This document shows positions 44,476 through 55,805 of a DNA stretch of 64,000 bases, in pieces. The translations under genes were made by a program, and so were the position numbers. This stretch comes from Chlorobiaceae bacterium (lineage in GTDB: Bacteria; Bacteroidota; Chlorobiia; Chlorobiales; Chlorobiaceae), in NCBI GenBank assembly GCA_013334865.1, contig JAAXWS010000010.1, positions 47,737-111,736 on the forward strand. The letters are read 5' to 3'. Each line of letters starts with the position of its first letter. The first letter of the stretch is position 1. Under the pieces are notes generated by a model. It was not told the origin of the DNA, searched no databases, and saw only the letters and a list, made by a program, of their open reading frames with translations.

Positions 44476-45285
44476 CTACATGCGAAGCAGGCGAGCGTAA
44501 AGCTCCGGCCTCCGGTCGAGGAAGATGTCGTTGCGGTCGTTGAAGCGCTTGTCGCGCGAACGGGATGGGTCGATCTCCGCGACGAGCACATCGTCTCCCG
44601 ACGGCCCGGCCTGCAGCAGCGCCTCACCCCACGGATCGTACAACGCCGAATGCCCCTTGAACTCGAGCACCTCCCCATCCCGATCCTCCGTGCCTGCGCG
44701 GTTGGCCACGGCGACGAACAGCTTGTTCTCGATGGCCCGTGCAGGCATGACCTTCCGCCATGCATCGGTCACCAGGTTCGAGGGGCAGACAATGACGTCG
44801 GCCCCTTCCAGGGCCAGGCACCGTGCCGCTTCCGGGAAACGCCAGTCGTAGCAGAGCATGACCCCGACCGTCACGTCGAGCCGTTCATCCCTGAACACCG
44901 GGAAGCCGGTGTCGCCGGGCTCGAACACCATGGACTCCTTGTAGAAAAGGTGCGATTTGCGGTAGACGAGCGGTTCCGGTTCCCCCGGACGGAAGACGAA
45001 GACCGAATTGAAGTACGATGCCCCGGACCGCTCCGCGATGCCGGCAACGATGATCGACCTTTTCGAGGTGGCCAGCGCGCCGAACATACGGGAGGCTTCA
45101 CCATCCGGAACTTCGGCAAGCGGGGCGAGTTCGTGCTTCGAGGTGAAGAAGTACCCTGTCGTGCAAAGCTCCGGCAGGACGATCAGGTCCGCCTCCGAAC
45201 GTTCGATGATCCGCCTGAGGGCCTGGAGGTTCCATGGCTTGTCGCCAAGGGCGGGTGTGAACTGGACGACGGCGATGCGGATCAT
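44476..45285 (-). CDS. Carbon-nitrogen hydrolase (nitrilase superfamily)
   Basis: 269 residues from ATG 45285; a longer frame over the flippase gene is rejected. The catalytic Glu-Lys-Cys are in [23 protein letters not shown] and [16 protein letters not shown]. It is likely an omega-amidase or N-carbamoyl-type amidase, but the substrate is not evident. Its start overlaps the flippase stop by four bases (ATGA). Confidence 0.9.
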   Translation of the reverse strand: MIRIAVVQFTPALGDKPWNLQALRRIIERSEADLIVLPELCTTGYFFTSKHELAPLAEVPDGEASRMFGALATSKRSIIVAGIAERSGASYFNSVFVFRPGEPEPLVYRKSHLFYKESMVFEPGDTGFPVFRDERLDVTVGVMLCYDWRFPEAARCLALEGADVIVCPSNLVTDAWRKVMPARAIENKLFVAVANRAGTEDRDGEVLEFKGHSALYDPWGEALLQAGPSGDDVLVAEIDPSRSRDKRFNDRNDIFLDRRPELYARLLRM

Positions 45286-46820
45286 GGCGTAACGGAGCCT
45301 CCACGAAGCTTGACGGAGAGCTTGCGAATCACCGCGGCGGCTTCGCTCCGGAATATGGCCGTCCCGAAACCGAGGTAGAGCAGCACGATCAGCAGCTTCG
45401 CCAGCAGGCCCAGCAACCCCGTGACGCCGTACCCCTCGAGTAAGCGGAGCAGGCTGCCGTGCCATGCGGCAAAGGCAAGGCCGGCACCGAGCAGCAGGGA
45501 AAGGCGCCCCCAGTCGTAGCGGACAGGATAGACACGAAGCGCAAAATAACCCATGCAGAGGCACATCACCGCCGTCCCGGCAAGGATGGAGATGGCGGCC
45601 CCGTCCATGCCCGAGAGCGGAATCAGGAACCAGCAGCAGAGCGTCGTGGCGGCGGCACCGGCGAAGGTCACCACCGGCAGGTACCGGGTGTTGCCCGTGA
45701 TCAAGAGGCCGGCCGACAGGTTGGTCGAGATCATGTCGAACACGTAGCTGAAGAAGATCCACGGCAGGATGGACATGCCCATCCAGTACTTCGGAGGCAG
45801 CAGGTAGAGCCGACCGCCCCAGTGGACCTGGACGAGGTCCGGCACGAAGAACGTGCAAGCCACGGCCAGCACGATGACCGCGATGCCCGAGAGGTTCATC
45901 ACCTGCCTGAAGAGCGGCTTCGACTCGGGATCGTCGGCATGCTGCAGGAAAAAGGGCTGCCAGGCGAACCGGAAGATCTGGATGAACATCTGCAGGGCGA
46001 TGCCGAAAGCGGCGACACGGCCGTAGATACCGGTGATGTCAGATGCCTGGAACCCGGCCCCGTAGAGGCGCTCGACATCCTGCTGGGGAATGCGGATGAG
46101 CAGGTTGCGGTCGATCAGGTGGATCAGGAGGCCTGCGATGCCGGTCGGGACGTAGGGAATGCCGATACGCAGAAGCTCCCTGTACATGCCGGGCGAGAAA
46201 ATGGGCCTCAGGTTCTTCAGTACCGGCAGGATGCAGAGCACGCTGACCAGCGAACCGAGCGCCTCACCGATGAACACGCCGGAAAGGCCCGTCCTGAAAA
46301 CCAGGATGAGCAGGAAGGTGCTGACCACGCCGCCGACCACCCCCATGACCTTAGCCACGGCGAACGGAACCGCCTTGCGTTTCAACCGCAGTTCCGCGAA
46401 CGGCACGACCAGCATGGTATCGAGCCAGAGGATCATGGCTGCATACCGGATGAAGGTTCCTGATCCGGGGGCAAGGCCGATGGCGACGGCCAGCTCCGGG
46501 GCGAAAAGCACCATCAGGAGGGCGAAGAGGGTCGAGGTAGCCAGGAGGCTGATGAAGGCCGTGGAGAAATAGGGTCGCTCGTCGCCGTTGCGCTTGATGG
46601 CGTCGGAAGCGACCTTCAGGTACGCGGTCTCGAGGCCGTAGGAGAAGATGACGTTTGCCAGCGCGATGTTGGCGTAGACGACCGCCTGGATGCCGTTGTC
46701 GAACGTGGAGAGCTTGTTTGCATACAGGGGAACGAGGACGTAATTGAGGCTGCGGGCGAGCATGGTGCTCGCCCCGTAGATGACCGTATCCTTGGCAAGA
46801 AGCTTGAGTTTGGACAACAT
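45282..46820 (-). CDS. Polysaccharide flippase, Wzx/MATE-type
   Basis: 512 residues with about 14 hydrophobic segments. The N-terminus [20 protein letters not shown] with conserved LVPLYANKL is typical of oligosaccharide flippases of the MVF/Wzx superfamily, which move lipid-linked sugars across the inner membrane. No glycosyltransferase genes are beside it, so the cargo is unknown. It is coupled to the nitrilase gene. Confidence 0.88.
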   Translation of the reverse strand: MLSKLKLLAKDTVIYGASTMLARSLNYVLVPLYANKLSTFDNGIQAVVYANIALANVIFSYGLETAYLKVASDAIKRNGDERPYFSTAFISLLATSTLFALLMVLFAPELAVAIGLAPGSGTFIRYAAMILWLDTMLVVPFAELRLKRKAVPFAVAKVMGVVGGVVSTFLLILVFRTGLSGVFIGEALGSLVSVLCILPVLKNLRPIFSPGMYRELLRIGIPYVPTGIAGLLIHLIDRNLLIRIPQQDVERLYGAGFQASDITGIYGRVAAFGIALQMFIQIFRFAWQPFFLQHADDPESKPLFRQVMNLSGIAVIVLAVACTFFVPDLVQVHWGGRLYLLPPKYWMGMSILPWIFFSYVFDMISTNLSAGLLITGNTRYLPVVTFAGAAATTLCCWFLIPLSGMDGAAISILAGTAVMCLCMGYFALRVYPVRYDWGRLSLLLGAGLAFAAWHGSLLRLLEGYGVTGLLGLLAKLLIVLLYLGFGTAIFRSEAAAVIRKLSVKLRGGSVTP

Positions 46821-46842
46821 CCGGGGCCGGGCGTCGATAGGG

Positions 46843-47193
46843 TTAGCTGTCGCCCTTGGGCGAGAGCGAGCCGTTGGTCACCTGGGCGGCGTTGGCCTCC
46901 TTCTGCTTCCTGACGGCTTCGTAATCGACCTGGAACTTGCCATCCTTCTGGACGACGGGAATCTTCGAGATGACCTCCCGCAGATGCTCCTGGGCCTCGG
47001 CCTGCTGCTGCTTGAGCTTCTGCAGTTCTTCGCCGGACAGGCCCACCGGGTTGTCCTTGTCGATCAGGGTCTCCTTCAGTGACTCGATCTGCAGGTTCTG
47101 TTCGTCCTTCATGTGGTTGACGAACCTTGAGAGGAAATACATAAGGAGGAAGAACACCGACAATGCGAATACAAGAATATAGATCCAGCTCAT
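46843..47193 (-). CDS. Membrane-anchored coiled-coil protein (116 aa)
   Basis: One N-terminal membrane span ([20 protein letters not shown]) followed by a long coiled coil (residues about 30-80, [20 protein letters not shown]). The C-terminus is polar. No family recognised. It lies 22 bases upstream of the flippase gene in the same direction and is probably in the same operon. Confidence 0.65.
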   Translation of the reverse strand: MSWIYILVFALSVFFLLMYFLSRFVNHMKDEQNLQIESLKETLIDKDNPVGLSGEELQKLKQQQAEAQEHLREVISKIPVVQKDGKFQVDYEAVRKQKEANAAQVTNGSLSPKGDS

Positions 47194-47415
47194 AGCGCCC
47201 TCGTTGGGATTGGCAGAAACCGTTAATGAATCCTGACCGGCAGTCTCCCCGCGGATACCGCGGCAGTAAGCCCGCGTGCGGCGAAGGGATGCGCTCGTGC
47301 ACAGGCGAAGGGAGGCTTGGTCACGTCAATGAAAATAACGGGATTTTTTATGATTTTAGCGGATATTGGATGAAAAAACCTATTCTTTCTTTTTTCCTAA
47401 CGCACTACAGGAGTT
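47194..47415. promoter_or_regulatory. Divergent promoter region upstream of kpsF
   Basis: No gene is convincingly seen. The right half, 47325-47410, is AT-rich and leads into kpsF with CAGGAGTT just before its ATG; the left half is GC-rich with small hairpins such as CCGCGGATACCGCGG. Confidence 0.4.
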
Positions 47416-48390
47416 ATGACGGGAGAACGCACAACGACCGCTTCAGAAGGCAGGAGCATCCTCATGCAGGAAGCCGATGCGATCCGCAGCATGGCCGACC
47501 GGCTCGACGGCAGCTTCGATGCGGCCATCGAGCTCCTGCTCGCCTGCAAGGGCAAGATCATCATCGCCGGAATGGGCAAATCGGGCATCATCGGCCAGAA
47601 GATCGCCGCAACCCTTTCCTCAACCGGAACCACCGCAGTCTTCCTCCACCCGGCCGAAGCTGCGCACGGCGACCTCGGCGTCGTCGCCCGGCACGACGTG
47701 GTCGTCTGCCTGTCGAAAAGCGGCATGACCGAGGAGCTCAACTTCATCATCCCCGCGCTCAGGCAGCTGGAGGTGTCGATCATCGCCTTCACCGGAAACC
47801 TGCGCTCCTACCTGGCCCGCAACGCCGACGTCGTGCTCGACGTCGGGGTCGCGCAGGAGGCATGCCCCTACGACCTAGCACCGACCACATCGACCACGGC
47901 CATGCTCGCCATGGGCGATGCCCTCGCCATATGCCTGATGAAGAGGAAGAACTTCACCGACCTCGAGTTCGCGCTCACCCATCCCAAGGGATCGCTCGGC
48001 CGCCAGCTGACCATGCGGGTCGAGGACCTCATGGCCCGCGAGGAGGCCCTCCCGCTGGTGGACGAGGAGGCGCCGCTTGCCGACCTGATTCTCGAAATGA
48101 CCTCGAAACGTTATGGTGTCAGCGGCGTGGTGGACCGTAGCGGCCGCCTCACCGGCATATTCACCGACGGCGACCTCAGGCGCCTGGTTCAGCAGGGCGG
48201 GGATTTCCTCGGAAGGACGGCAAGGGCGGTGATGACGCCCGAGCCGAAGACCGTCAGCCCGGACCTGCTGGCCAAGCACTGCCTCGAAATCCTGGAAACC
48301 TACAGGATCACCCAGCTCATGGTCTGCGATTCCGATAACCACCCGGTCGGACTGATCCACATCCACGACCTGGTGAGCCTGGGGATGTAA
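47416..48390 (+). CDS. kpsF: Arabinose-5-phosphate isomerase
   Basis: 324 residues. A SIS domain (IIIAGMGKSGIIGQKIAATL, then VVCLSKSGMTEELNFIIPAL) is followed by two CBS domains, the KdsD/KpsF architecture. It converts ribulose 5-phosphate to arabinose 5-phosphate, the first committed step toward KDO for lipopolysaccharide. A kdsD name would be equally valid. AGGAGTT precedes the ATG. Inverted nonamer repeats follow the stop. Confidence 0.95.
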   Translation: MTGERTTTASEGRSILMQEADAIRSMADRLDGSFDAAIELLLACKGKIIIAGMGKSGIIGQKIAATLSSTGTTAVFLHPAEAAHGDLGVVARHDVVVCLSKSGMTEELNFIIPALRQLEVSIIAFTGNLRSYLARNADVVLDVGVAQEACPYDLAPTTSTTAMLAMGDALAICLMKRKNFTDLEFALTHPKGSLGRQLTMRVEDLMAREEALPLVDEEAPLADLILEMTSKRYGVSGVVDRSGRLTGIFTDGDLRRLVQQGGDFLGRTARAVMTPEPKTVSPDLLAKHCLEILETYRITQLMVCDSDNHPVGLIHIHDLVSLGM

Positions 48391-48395
48391 GAAAA

Positions 48396-48504
48396 GGGAC
48401 AACAGGGACTGCAAGGACTTCAGGGACAGCAGGGTTAAGAAACCTTCGTCCAATCTCTTCACCCATTTGTCCTTGATGTCCCTCCTGTCATTTCAGTCCT
48501 TTTC
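48396..48504. repeat. Inverted set of GGGACnnnn / GTCCnnnnn nonamers
   Basis: Four units (GGGACAACA, GGGACTGCA, AGGACTTCA, GGGACAGCA; 48396-48431) follow the kpsF stop, and four GTC-type units (48469-48504) face them 37 bases later. The arms pair imperfectly. Confidence 0.7.
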
Positions 48505-48513
48505 CCAAAAGCA

Positions 48514-48537
48514 AAAGAGCGCCAGATGGCGCTCTTT
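48514..48537. terminator. Terminator between kpsF and sucD
   Basis: Arms AAAGAGCGCCA and TGGCGCTCTTT with a two-base loop, just past the second half of the nonamer repeats. It serves the converging genes. Confidence 0.8.
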
Positions 48538-48584
48538 CTGTTATGCGATGTTCGTTACGGGGAAACCGTCGCGAGCGGTCGGAT

Positions 48585-48663
48585 GGCAAGGCGGACGGAG
48601 CGGAGGAACCGGAGCGTACAAGCAGTACGTGAGGATTCCGAGCACCGCCCAACGCAGCGAGCC
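48585..48663. repeat. Dispersed repeat element, copy 1
   Basis: Begins with GGCAAGGCGGACGGAGCG, identical to 56239-56256, and continues with a hairpin (GCGTAC-AAGCA-GTACGT) and GGATTCCGAGCACCGCC. The copy at 56.2 kb matches over about 33 bases only. It looks like an intergenic repeat family or structured RNA; identity unknown. Confidence 0.5.
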
Positions 48664-48679
48664 GACTGCGCAGCAGGTT

Positions 48680-49582
<903 letters not shown>

Positions 49583-49618
49583 AAGCCGTTATCCTGTTTG
49601 ATGAGTGGAAGAATGACG

Positions 49619-51064
49619 TCAATTCGACGGGACAGACTGACAGAAAGACTGGAGTTGGCGCGCGATGCCGAGCATCTTGCCCTCCTCGAAGAAATTGCAG
49701 ATCAGGTGGATGCCGACGGGCAGCCCGAGGCTGTCGAAACCGACCGGTACGCTGACGGCAGGCATGCCGACGATACTGGCCGGCACGGTGAACACATCGG
49801 CAAGGTACATCTCGAGCGGGTTGTCCATCTTGTCGCCGATCCCGAACGGCGGAAACGGCGAGGTCGGGCCGGCGATAACGTCGACCTTTTCCAGGGCCTC
49901 GCGGTAGCGGTCCTGGAACACCCTGCGCACCTGCTGGGCCTTCTTGTAATAGGTGTCGTAGTAGCCGGCGGAGAGCACGTAGGTGCCGAGCATGATGCGA
50001 CGCTTGACCTCGTCACCGAATCCTTCGGTACGGGAGTTCACGTACATGCTCGACAGGTCCTCCGAAGAGGGTGAGCGGTAGCCATAGCGGGCGCCGTCGA
50101 AGCGTGCAAGGTTCGAGGATGCCTCGGCCGTCACGAGGATGTAGTAGGCGGCAATTGCAAAATCGCTCTCAGGAAGCTCGATCTCAACCAGTTCGGCACC
50201 GGCATCCTCCATTTTCTTCAGGCCGGCACGGACCACGGAAGCGACGTCGGGGTTCAGGTCCTTCGGAAAAAAGGCGGAAGGGATGCCGACACGCAGCCCT
50301 TGCAGCGAAAGCCCTCCCATGCGCTCCTGGTAGTCTTCGACCTCATGCCGCGAGGAGGTGGCGTCACGGTCATCCTTGCCGGCCATCACCTGGAGAACGA
50401 GTGCCGCGTCGTCGCAGTTGGCGGAAAGGATGCCGATCTGGTCGAACGACGAGGCAAAGGCCACGAGGCCGTAACGCGAAATGCGGCCGTAGGTCGGCTT
50501 CAGGCCGACAATGTTGCAGAATCCTGCCGGCTGGCGGACCGAGCCGCCGGTATCGGAACCGAGGGCGACCATGGCGAGGTCGTTGGCGACCGCGGCGGCG
50601 GAACCGCCGGAGCTGCCCCCGGGAACACGGCTCCTGTCAAAGGGGTTGGGAACGGGTCCGAACGCCGAATTCTCGTTCGAGCTGCCCATGGCGAACTCGT
50701 CCATGTTGGTGCGGCCGACAAAGATGGCGTCTTCCGAAGCAAGCCGGATGATGGCCGTGGCGTCGTAGAGGCTTTCGTATCCTTCGAGGATTTTCGAGGC
50801 ACAGGAGAGCGGAGCTCCGGCCATGGCGATATTGTCCTTGATGGCGATCGGCATGCCGAAAAGCTTCCCTACAGACCCGCCGTCTGCAAGCTTCGCGTCG
50901 AGTTCCCTGGCCCGCTGGCGGGCTGTATCATGGAACACAGCGGTGAAGATATTATCGTCGCGATGGTCATCGATACGCTGCAGATAGGCTTCGACCACCT
51001 GCTGGCAGGTAATCTCACGCGAGACCAGTCTGGACCGGAGGTCCTGATAACCACGGAAATGCAC
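49619..51064 (-). CDS. gatA: Glutamyl-tRNA(Gln) amidotransferase subunit A
   Basis: 481 residues from a GTG giving [20 protein letters not shown], which fits the usual N-terminus; a frame from 51121 adds unrelated residues. The amidase triad lies in [11 protein letters not shown] (Lys), [12 protein letters not shown] (cis-Ser) and [15 protein letters not shown] (Ser). With GatB and GatC it turns Glu-tRNA-Gln into Gln-tRNA-Gln, complementing a non-discriminating GltX. gatB/gatC are not adjacent. Confidence 0.95.
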   Translation of the reverse strand: MHFRGYQDLRSRLVSREITCQQVVEAYLQRIDDHRDDNIFTAVFHDTARQRARELDAKLADGGSVGKLFGMPIAIKDNIAMAGAPLSCASKILEGYESLYDATAIIRLASEDAIFVGRTNMDEFAMGSSNENSAFGPVPNPFDRSRVPGGSSGGSAAAVANDLAMVALGSDTGGSVRQPAGFCNIVGLKPTYGRISRYGLVAFASSFDQIGILSANCDDAALVLQVMAGKDDRDATSSRHEVEDYQERMGGLSLQGLRVGIPSAFFPKDLNPDVASVVRAGLKKMEDAGAELVEIELPESDFAIAAYYILVTAEASSNLARFDGARYGYRSPSSEDLSSMYVNSRTEGFGDEVKRRIMLGTYVLSAGYYDTYYKKAQQVRRVFQDRYREALEKVDVIAGPTSPFPPFGIGDKMDNPLEMYLADVFTVPASIVGMPAVSVPVGFDSLGLPVGIHLICNFFEEGKMLGIARQLQSFCQSVPSN

Positions 51065-51303
51065 TTCTTTAATCGATGGATGTTTTGAATAGAATGGCCT
51101 GCAGCATGGTGCGCCGGACAAATGTTCGCTTCTTCCGGCGGCTGCAGGCTAGACGCCCCCGCAACTGCCGTTCATGAGGCTTGTATAATACTAAATTACT
51201 GTCTATAATTCAATTTATGAGAAAACAGGATCGCCTGCCCCCCGCGCCTGCCGCCTGATGATGACAACGATACGAGAAAGGTTTCAGCGACAAAGCACTA
51301 CCC
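51065..51303. promoter_or_regulatory. Divergent gatA-uppS promoter region
   Basis: No gene. TATAAT boxes are seen at about 51183-51190 and 51208-51214 within a short AT-rich strip, suitable for a plus-strand uppS promoter. Confidence 0.45.
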
Positions 51304-52131
51304 ATGGATCACTCCTTCTCCTTCATGCCCTACTGGTTTAAATCCAGCCAGCATCCGGACGACATCCGGATCCAGGACGAATTGAAATCCTCCTGTGAAC
51401 TTCCCCGGCACATAGGCATCATCATGGACGGCAACGGACGATGGGCGCGCCTCAAGGGCAAATCACGCGTTGAGGGGCACGTGGCCGGCGTCGAATCGGT
51501 CCGCGACATCGTCGAGGCGAGCCGCCAGCTCGGCATCTCCTGCCTGACCATCTTCACCTTTTCGATCGAGAACTGGAAAAGGCCGGAGAACGAGATCTCC
51601 GCCCTGATGCGCCTGCTCATCAGGGTGCTGAAACGCGAGACCCGGCAGCTGCACGACAACAACATCCGCCTGCATGTCATCGGCGACATGCAGATGCTCT
51701 CCGACAACGTCCGGACAACCCTCACGGAGACCATGGAGCTGACCAAGAACAACAGCGCCATGACGCTGAACATCGCCCTGAGCTACAGCGGGAAGTGGGA
51801 CCTGGTCCAGGCCTGCCGGCGCATCGCCGAAAAAGCCGTAGCGGGATCCATCGCCCCCGAAACGATCGATGAATCAGTGATCGATTCGTTCCTCTCCACC
51901 GCATCGTTCCCCGACCCTGAACTCCTGATCAGGACCAGCGGCGAGTTCCGCATCAGCAATTTCATGCTCTGGCAGAGCGCCTACTCCGAGATCTATTTCA
52001 CCAACACCTACTGGCCCGACTTCCGCCGCACGCAACTTTACGAGGCGCTGAGGGACTTCCAGAACCGGGAGCGCCGTTTCGGGCAGACCAGCGACCAGAT
52101 CGATCCAAAATCATTCAAAAGACAGGCTTAA
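51304..52131 (+). CDS. uppS: Undecaprenyl diphosphate synthase
   Basis: 275 residues, about 25 longer at the N-terminus than most. The catalytic start IGIIMDGNGRWARLKGKSRV and the C-terminal DPELLIRTSGEFRISNFMLW are diagnostic of cis-prenyltransferases. It makes the C55 carrier for peptidoglycan and LPS sugars. Start ATG 51304 may be early; no better start is obvious. bamA follows 25 bases later. Confidence 0.95.
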   Translation: MDHSFSFMPYWFKSSQHPDDIRIQDELKSSCELPRHIGIIMDGNGRWARLKGKSRVEGHVAGVESVRDIVEASRQLGISCLTIFTFSIENWKRPENEISALMRLLIRVLKRETRQLHDNNIRLHVIGDMQMLSDNVRTTLTETMELTKNNSAMTLNIALSYSGKWDLVQACRRIAEKAVAGSIAPETIDESVIDSFLSTASFPDPELLIRTSGEFRISNFMLWQSAYSEIYFTNTYWPDFRRTQLYEALRDFQNRERRFGQTSDQIDPKSFKRQA

Positions 52132-52156
52132 ATCCCAAGATTCACGTCGACGTTTA

Positions 52157-54688
52157 ATGACACACATACCGCACTCCCCCGCGAGAAAGACAACAGGACT
52201 ACTTACCCTCCTGGTACTGCTTAATATTGCACCGGCAGAAGCCGCGTCGAAACACGGTGCAAAAGGAGCCCCCACGCCCAAATCCACTGTTTCAACCGGC
52301 AGCGTCCCCGCCGACAAGGCTCCCGTAAAGGAGGAACGCTCGTTGAACGTTCGCGAAATCTCCTTTTCCGGCCTGAAGACCCTCAAAGCGGAGGACCTGC
52401 TCAAAAGCCTGCCGATAAAGACCGGCGACAGCATCACCATACCAGGCCCGGAACTGCCGTCGACTCTCCAGTACCTCTGGAACCTGCAGTACTTCAGCGA
52501 TATCAAGGCGGAGAAAACCGAGCTTGGCGGAGGAACCATAGCGCTGAAATTCATCGTCAGCGAACTCCCGGTGCTCGACGAGATCGATTTCGAGGGCAAC
52601 AGGAAGTTCGACGCCAAGGAGCTCCGGAAAACCGCCGCCCTGAAGACAGGGCACAGGGTTTCGGGACAGGACCTGCTGAGCGCCATGACCAGGATAGAAA
52701 AGGAGTATGCCGAGAAAGGCTTCCTCTCTGCCGGCGTGGAGTACAAGCTGATCGAACTCGCCGACAACAAGGTCAAGGCCCATATCACCATCAGTGAGGG
52801 CTCGAAGGTCGTCATCGAGAAGATCCGCTTCCACGGCAACAAGGCTTTTACCGAGAAAAAACTGCGCAACCAGCTGAAGGAGACATCCCAGAACTCCTGG
52901 TGGCGCAAGATCTTCGGACAGCCGAAGCTCAACACGGAAAAGTATGCCGAAGACAAGAACCTCATCGTCGAGTTCTACCGGGACAACGGCTACCGCGATG
53001 CCAGGGTCCTGCGCGACGAAATCTCCTACACGCCTGACAAAAAGGGGCTGTACCTCGACATCTATGTGGATGAAGGGCCGAAATACACCGTCAGGAACAT
53101 CGTGTGGCTCGGCAACACCAAGGAGTTCGCCACGACGGAAGCGCTCAACACCACCTTCGCCATCGGCAAGGGCGACCTGTACAGCGCGAAAAAGATCAAC
53201 GAGCGGCTCAACTTCTCGTCCGAGCATACCGACGTGAGCTCGCTTTACCTCGACAGGGGTTACCTCTCCTTCAGGGCAAAGCTCGAAGAGCAGGTGGTAC
53301 AGCCGAACCAGGTGGACCTCATCATCTCCCTGACCGAAGGCGAACCCTATACGCTCAACACCATCAGCATCAAGGGCAACACCAAGACGAAGGACCATGT
53401 CATCAGGCGTGAGCTCTACACCCTTCCCGGCGAAACGTTCAGCCGCAAGAACGTCGTGCGCAGCATCCGCGAGCTCTCGATGCTGAACTACTTCGACCCC
53501 GAGACCATCTCGCCCGACATCCAGCCGAACCCTGAAAACAACACGGTCGACCTGACCTACAACGTGACGGAAAAACAGACCGACACGCTCAACGCATCGA
53601 TCGGCTACAGCGGCTCGACCGGCATGACCGGCGCCCTCGGCCTGACCTTCAACAACTTTTCGCTCGGCGACATCTTCAAGGGAGAAGCCTATAAACCCCT
53701 GCCGCACGGCGACGGCCAGAAACTGGGCTTCCAGTGGCAGTTCGGCAGCTACAACTACCGGACCCTGTCGCTGTCGTTCAGCGATCCATGGGCATTCGGC
53801 ACCCCGACCTCGGTGGGATTCACGGCCTTCAAGACCCACTCAAGCTACGACTACACGAACGACAACATCGACAACCCCCGTCAGATCGACCAGTACGGTG
53901 CGAACCTCAGCATCGGCCGCAGGCTCACCTGGCCCGACGACTACTTCTCGATCGGCTGGAAGATCCAGTACCTGCACAGCAAGGGTGGATTCGTGAGCTT
54001 CATCACCGAAACCGGGGCCCCGGACGAGGCCGACGAGTACTCGATCACCCAGACGATTTCGAGGAACAGCATCGACAATCCGATCTACCCGCGCAACGGC
54101 AGCAAGAACACCGTGACGGCACAGCTGGCCGGCGGCCCGCTACCCGGGTCGATCAACTTCTACAAGTTCACCGGGACCTCAAGCTGGTTCTTCCCGCTGA
54201 AGAAGAACCTGGTCCTCAACCTGGCGACCCAGCACGGTTACCTCTCGCCGTTCGACAAGAACGACTACATCCCGTACACCGACTACTTCTACATGGGCGG
54301 AAGCGGCATGTCGACCCTGCCGACCATACCGCTTCGCGGCTACCCCGACCGCAGCGTCGGCCAGCTGTTCGAGGGCGAGACGGACCTGTACGGCGGCAAG
54401 ATCTATTCGAAATTCACCGCCGAAGTCCGCTACCCGCTGACACTGAGCTCTTCGGCCAGCATCTACGCCCTGACCTTCGCCGAAGCCGGCGGGCTTTGGG
54501 GAAGCACGTCGTCGATCAGATATGCGGACCTCAAGAAGTCGGCCGGCGTCGGCCTCAGGCTCTACCTCCCGATCATCGGCCAGATCGGCATCGATTACGG
54601 CTACGGTTTCGACTCCGTCCCTTCGGACAAGACCGGAAAAAAGCAGGGATGGAACTTCCTCTTCTCGTTCGGCCAGTCGCTCGACTGA
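52157..54688 (+). CDS. bamA: Outer membrane assembly factor BamA
   Basis: 843 residues. A signal peptide (LLTLLVLLNIAPAEAASK) and a basic linker precede five POTRA-like repeats of about 80 residues (for example VREISFSGLKTLKAEDLLKS) and a 16-strand barrel with the L6-type RGYPDRSVGQLFEGE segment. It ends GWNFLFSFGQSLD, whose terminal region is less aromatic than usual. It inserts beta-barrel proteins into the outer membrane. It shares a transcript with uppS. Confidence 0.95.
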   Translation: MTHIPHSPARKTTGLLTLLVLLNIAPAEAASKHGAKGAPTPKSTVSTGSVPADKAPVKEERSLNVREISFSGLKTLKAEDLLKSLPIKTGDSITIPGPELPSTLQYLWNLQYFSDIKAEKTELGGGTIALKFIVSELPVLDEIDFEGNRKFDAKELRKTAALKTGHRVSGQDLLSAMTRIEKEYAEKGFLSAGVEYKLIELADNKVKAHITISEGSKVVIEKIRFHGNKAFTEKKLRNQLKETSQNSWWRKIFGQPKLNTEKYAEDKNLIVEFYRDNGYRDARVLRDEISYTPDKKGLYLDIYVDEGPKYTVRNIVWLGNTKEFATTEALNTTFAIGKGDLYSAKKINERLNFSSEHTDVSSLYLDRGYLSFRAKLEEQVVQPNQVDLIISLTEGEPYTLNTISIKGNTKTKDHVIRRELYTLPGETFSRKNVVRSIRELSMLNYFDPETISPDIQPNPENNTVDLTYNVTEKQTDTLNASIGYSGSTGMTGALGLTFNNFSLGDIFKGEAYKPLPHGDGQKLGFQWQFGSYNYRTLSLSFSDPWAFGTPTSVGFTAFKTHSSYDYTNDNIDNPRQIDQYGANLSIGRRLTWPDDYFSIGWKIQYLHSKGGFVSFITETGAPDEADEYSITQTISRNSIDNPIYPRNGSKNTVTAQLAGGPLPGSINFYKFTGTSSWFFPLKKNLVLNLATQHGYLSPFDKNDYIPYTDYFYMGGSGMSTLPTIPLRGYPDRSVGQLFEGETDLYGGKIYSKFTAEVRYPLTLSSSASIYALTFAEAGGLWGSTSSIRYADLKKSAGVGLRLYLPIIGQIGIDYGYGFDSVPSDKTGKKQGWNFLFSFGQSLD

Positions 54689-54708
54689 CACGACACTCGG
54701 CGATAACG

Positions 54709-54746
54709 GCAAAAGCCCCGGGAACCAACGTTCCCGGGGCTTTTGC
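54709..54746 (+). terminator. Terminator after bamA
   Basis: Perfect 17-bp arms beginning GCAAAAGCCCCGGGAAC around a CAAC loop, 20 bases after the bamA stop, followed by ATTTC. Confidence 0.9.
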
Positions 54747-54855
54747 ATTTCAGACAAGCAACCCGGCGCTTCGGGAAAAATGAAGCAGTCATTCATCACC
54801 ACGCTCCATCGCTCACAGGCTGCACACCTGACACCCGGATTGACCGGGGATAAAA

Positions 54856-54877
54856 AAAGGAGGCATTCGCCTCCTTT
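54856..54877 (-). terminator. Terminator after the BFN-domain gene
   Basis: Arms AAAGGAGGC and GCCTCCTTT with a four-base loop; on the minus strand a T7 run follows, 22 bases beyond the stop of the gene that ends at 54899. Confidence 0.85.
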
Positions 54878-54898
54878 ACTCCATATGCCAATAATGCG

Positions 54899-55519
54899 TT
54901 ACGGTCTTCCCGCGTTGCCGCCACCGCCCTTGATCCGGGAAAGTTCATCCCTCAGGCGAGCCGCCTCTTCGTAGTCCTCATTGTTGATCGCCTCTTCGAG
55001 CTTCCGGCTCAACTCATCGATCAGTGTCTCGTCTCCAGGAAGTTCCGGTTCAGGTTTTTCGATCTGCTCTTCCACTTCCTCCTCAGCCGGCGCCTCGCCC
55101 TCCTTCGGCTGCTCCTCGACGATTCCTGCTTCGTTCATAATATCCTCGGAAACGAATATCGGGGCATTGAACCTCACGGCGATGGCGATGGCATCGCTCG
55201 GACGGGCATCGATCTCATGCACCTCCCCGTTCATTTCGCAGATCACCTTCGCGTAAAAGGTCTCGTTGTGCAGTTCGTCGATATAGACCTCGTTGACGTG
55301 AAGGGTGAAGGCATCGGCGATCTGCTTGAACAGGTCGTGGGTGAAGGGACGCGGCGGCTTGATGTTTTCGAGCTTGAGGGCGATGGCCTGCGCCTCGAAT
55401 CCCCCGATGATGATCGGCAGCTTGCGCTTGCCGTCCACTTCATAGAGTATGAGGGCATAGGCACCGTTCGTATGGGGACTGGTCGAAAGGCCGAGGATGT
55501 CTACCTGGAGTTTTTGCAT
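54899..55519 (-). CDS. Bifunctional nuclease domain protein with UVR motif
   Basis: 206 residues. The N-terminal BFN (DUF151) domain shows NGAYALILYEVDGKRKLPII and DARPSDAIAIAVRFNAPIFV. An acidic linker (EEQPKEGEAPAEEEVEEQIE) joins a C-terminal UVR motif (LEEAINNEDYEEAARLRDEL), the UvrB/UvrC interaction helix pair. The combination is widespread in Bacteroidota and Chlorobiota. Nuclease activity is known only for some plant members, so the cellular role here is open. Confidence 0.9.
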   Translation of the reverse strand: MQKLQVDILGLSTSPHTNGAYALILYEVDGKRKLPIIIGGFEAQAIALKLENIKPPRPFTHDLFKQIADAFTLHVNEVYIDELHNETFYAKVICEMNGEVHEIDARPSDAIAIAVRFNAPIFVSEDIMNEAGIVEEQPKEGEAPAEEEVEEQIEKPEPELPGDETLIDELSRKLEEAINNEDYEEAARLRDELSRIKGGGGNAGRP

Positions 55520-55647
55520 GATTAGGAAACATTAGTCGTTGCAGCGTGCCCGCCGGACTCACGTGACTATCAACCGTAAAGTATCGCTAAACATTTCGTG
55601 TTCAACAAATGGCTGTTCCGATCCATTTCGCATTGCGTGACCGGAAA

Positions 55648-55677
55648 ACAAAAAAGCCGCAGAAGCGGCTTTTTTGT
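55648..55677 (-). terminator. Terminator after the tRNA-Leu/Lys genes
   Basis: Arms ACAAAAAAGCCGC and complement around AGAA, with six T on the minus strand, located 8 bases beyond the tRNA-Leu 3' end. Confidence 0.85.
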
Positions 55678-55684
55678 TTCGATG

Positions 55685-55766
55685 TGCCCGAGAGGAGATT
55701 CGAACTCCTACACCTAACGGCGCCACCCCCTCAAGATGGTGTGTCTACCAATTCCACCACTCGGGC
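55685..55766 (-). tRNA. tRNA-Leu(GAG)
   Basis: 82 nt: acceptor GCCCGAG/CTCGGGC, D-arm with GGTGGAATTGGTAGAC, anticodon stem CCATC/GGTGG with loop TTGAGGG giving GAG, a variable arm of the long class-II type, T-arm with GGAGTTCGAATCTCC. CCA is not encoded. Confidence 0.93.
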
Positions 55767-55805
55767 ATCGATATGAGAAGTCAGAGAACATCCAGTTCAG
55801 TCCAG

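Noticed and set aside
45286..45858. N-terminal extension of the nitrilase
   Set aside because: It overlaps the flippase in another frame; ATG 45285 with the ATGA overlap gives the normal family length.
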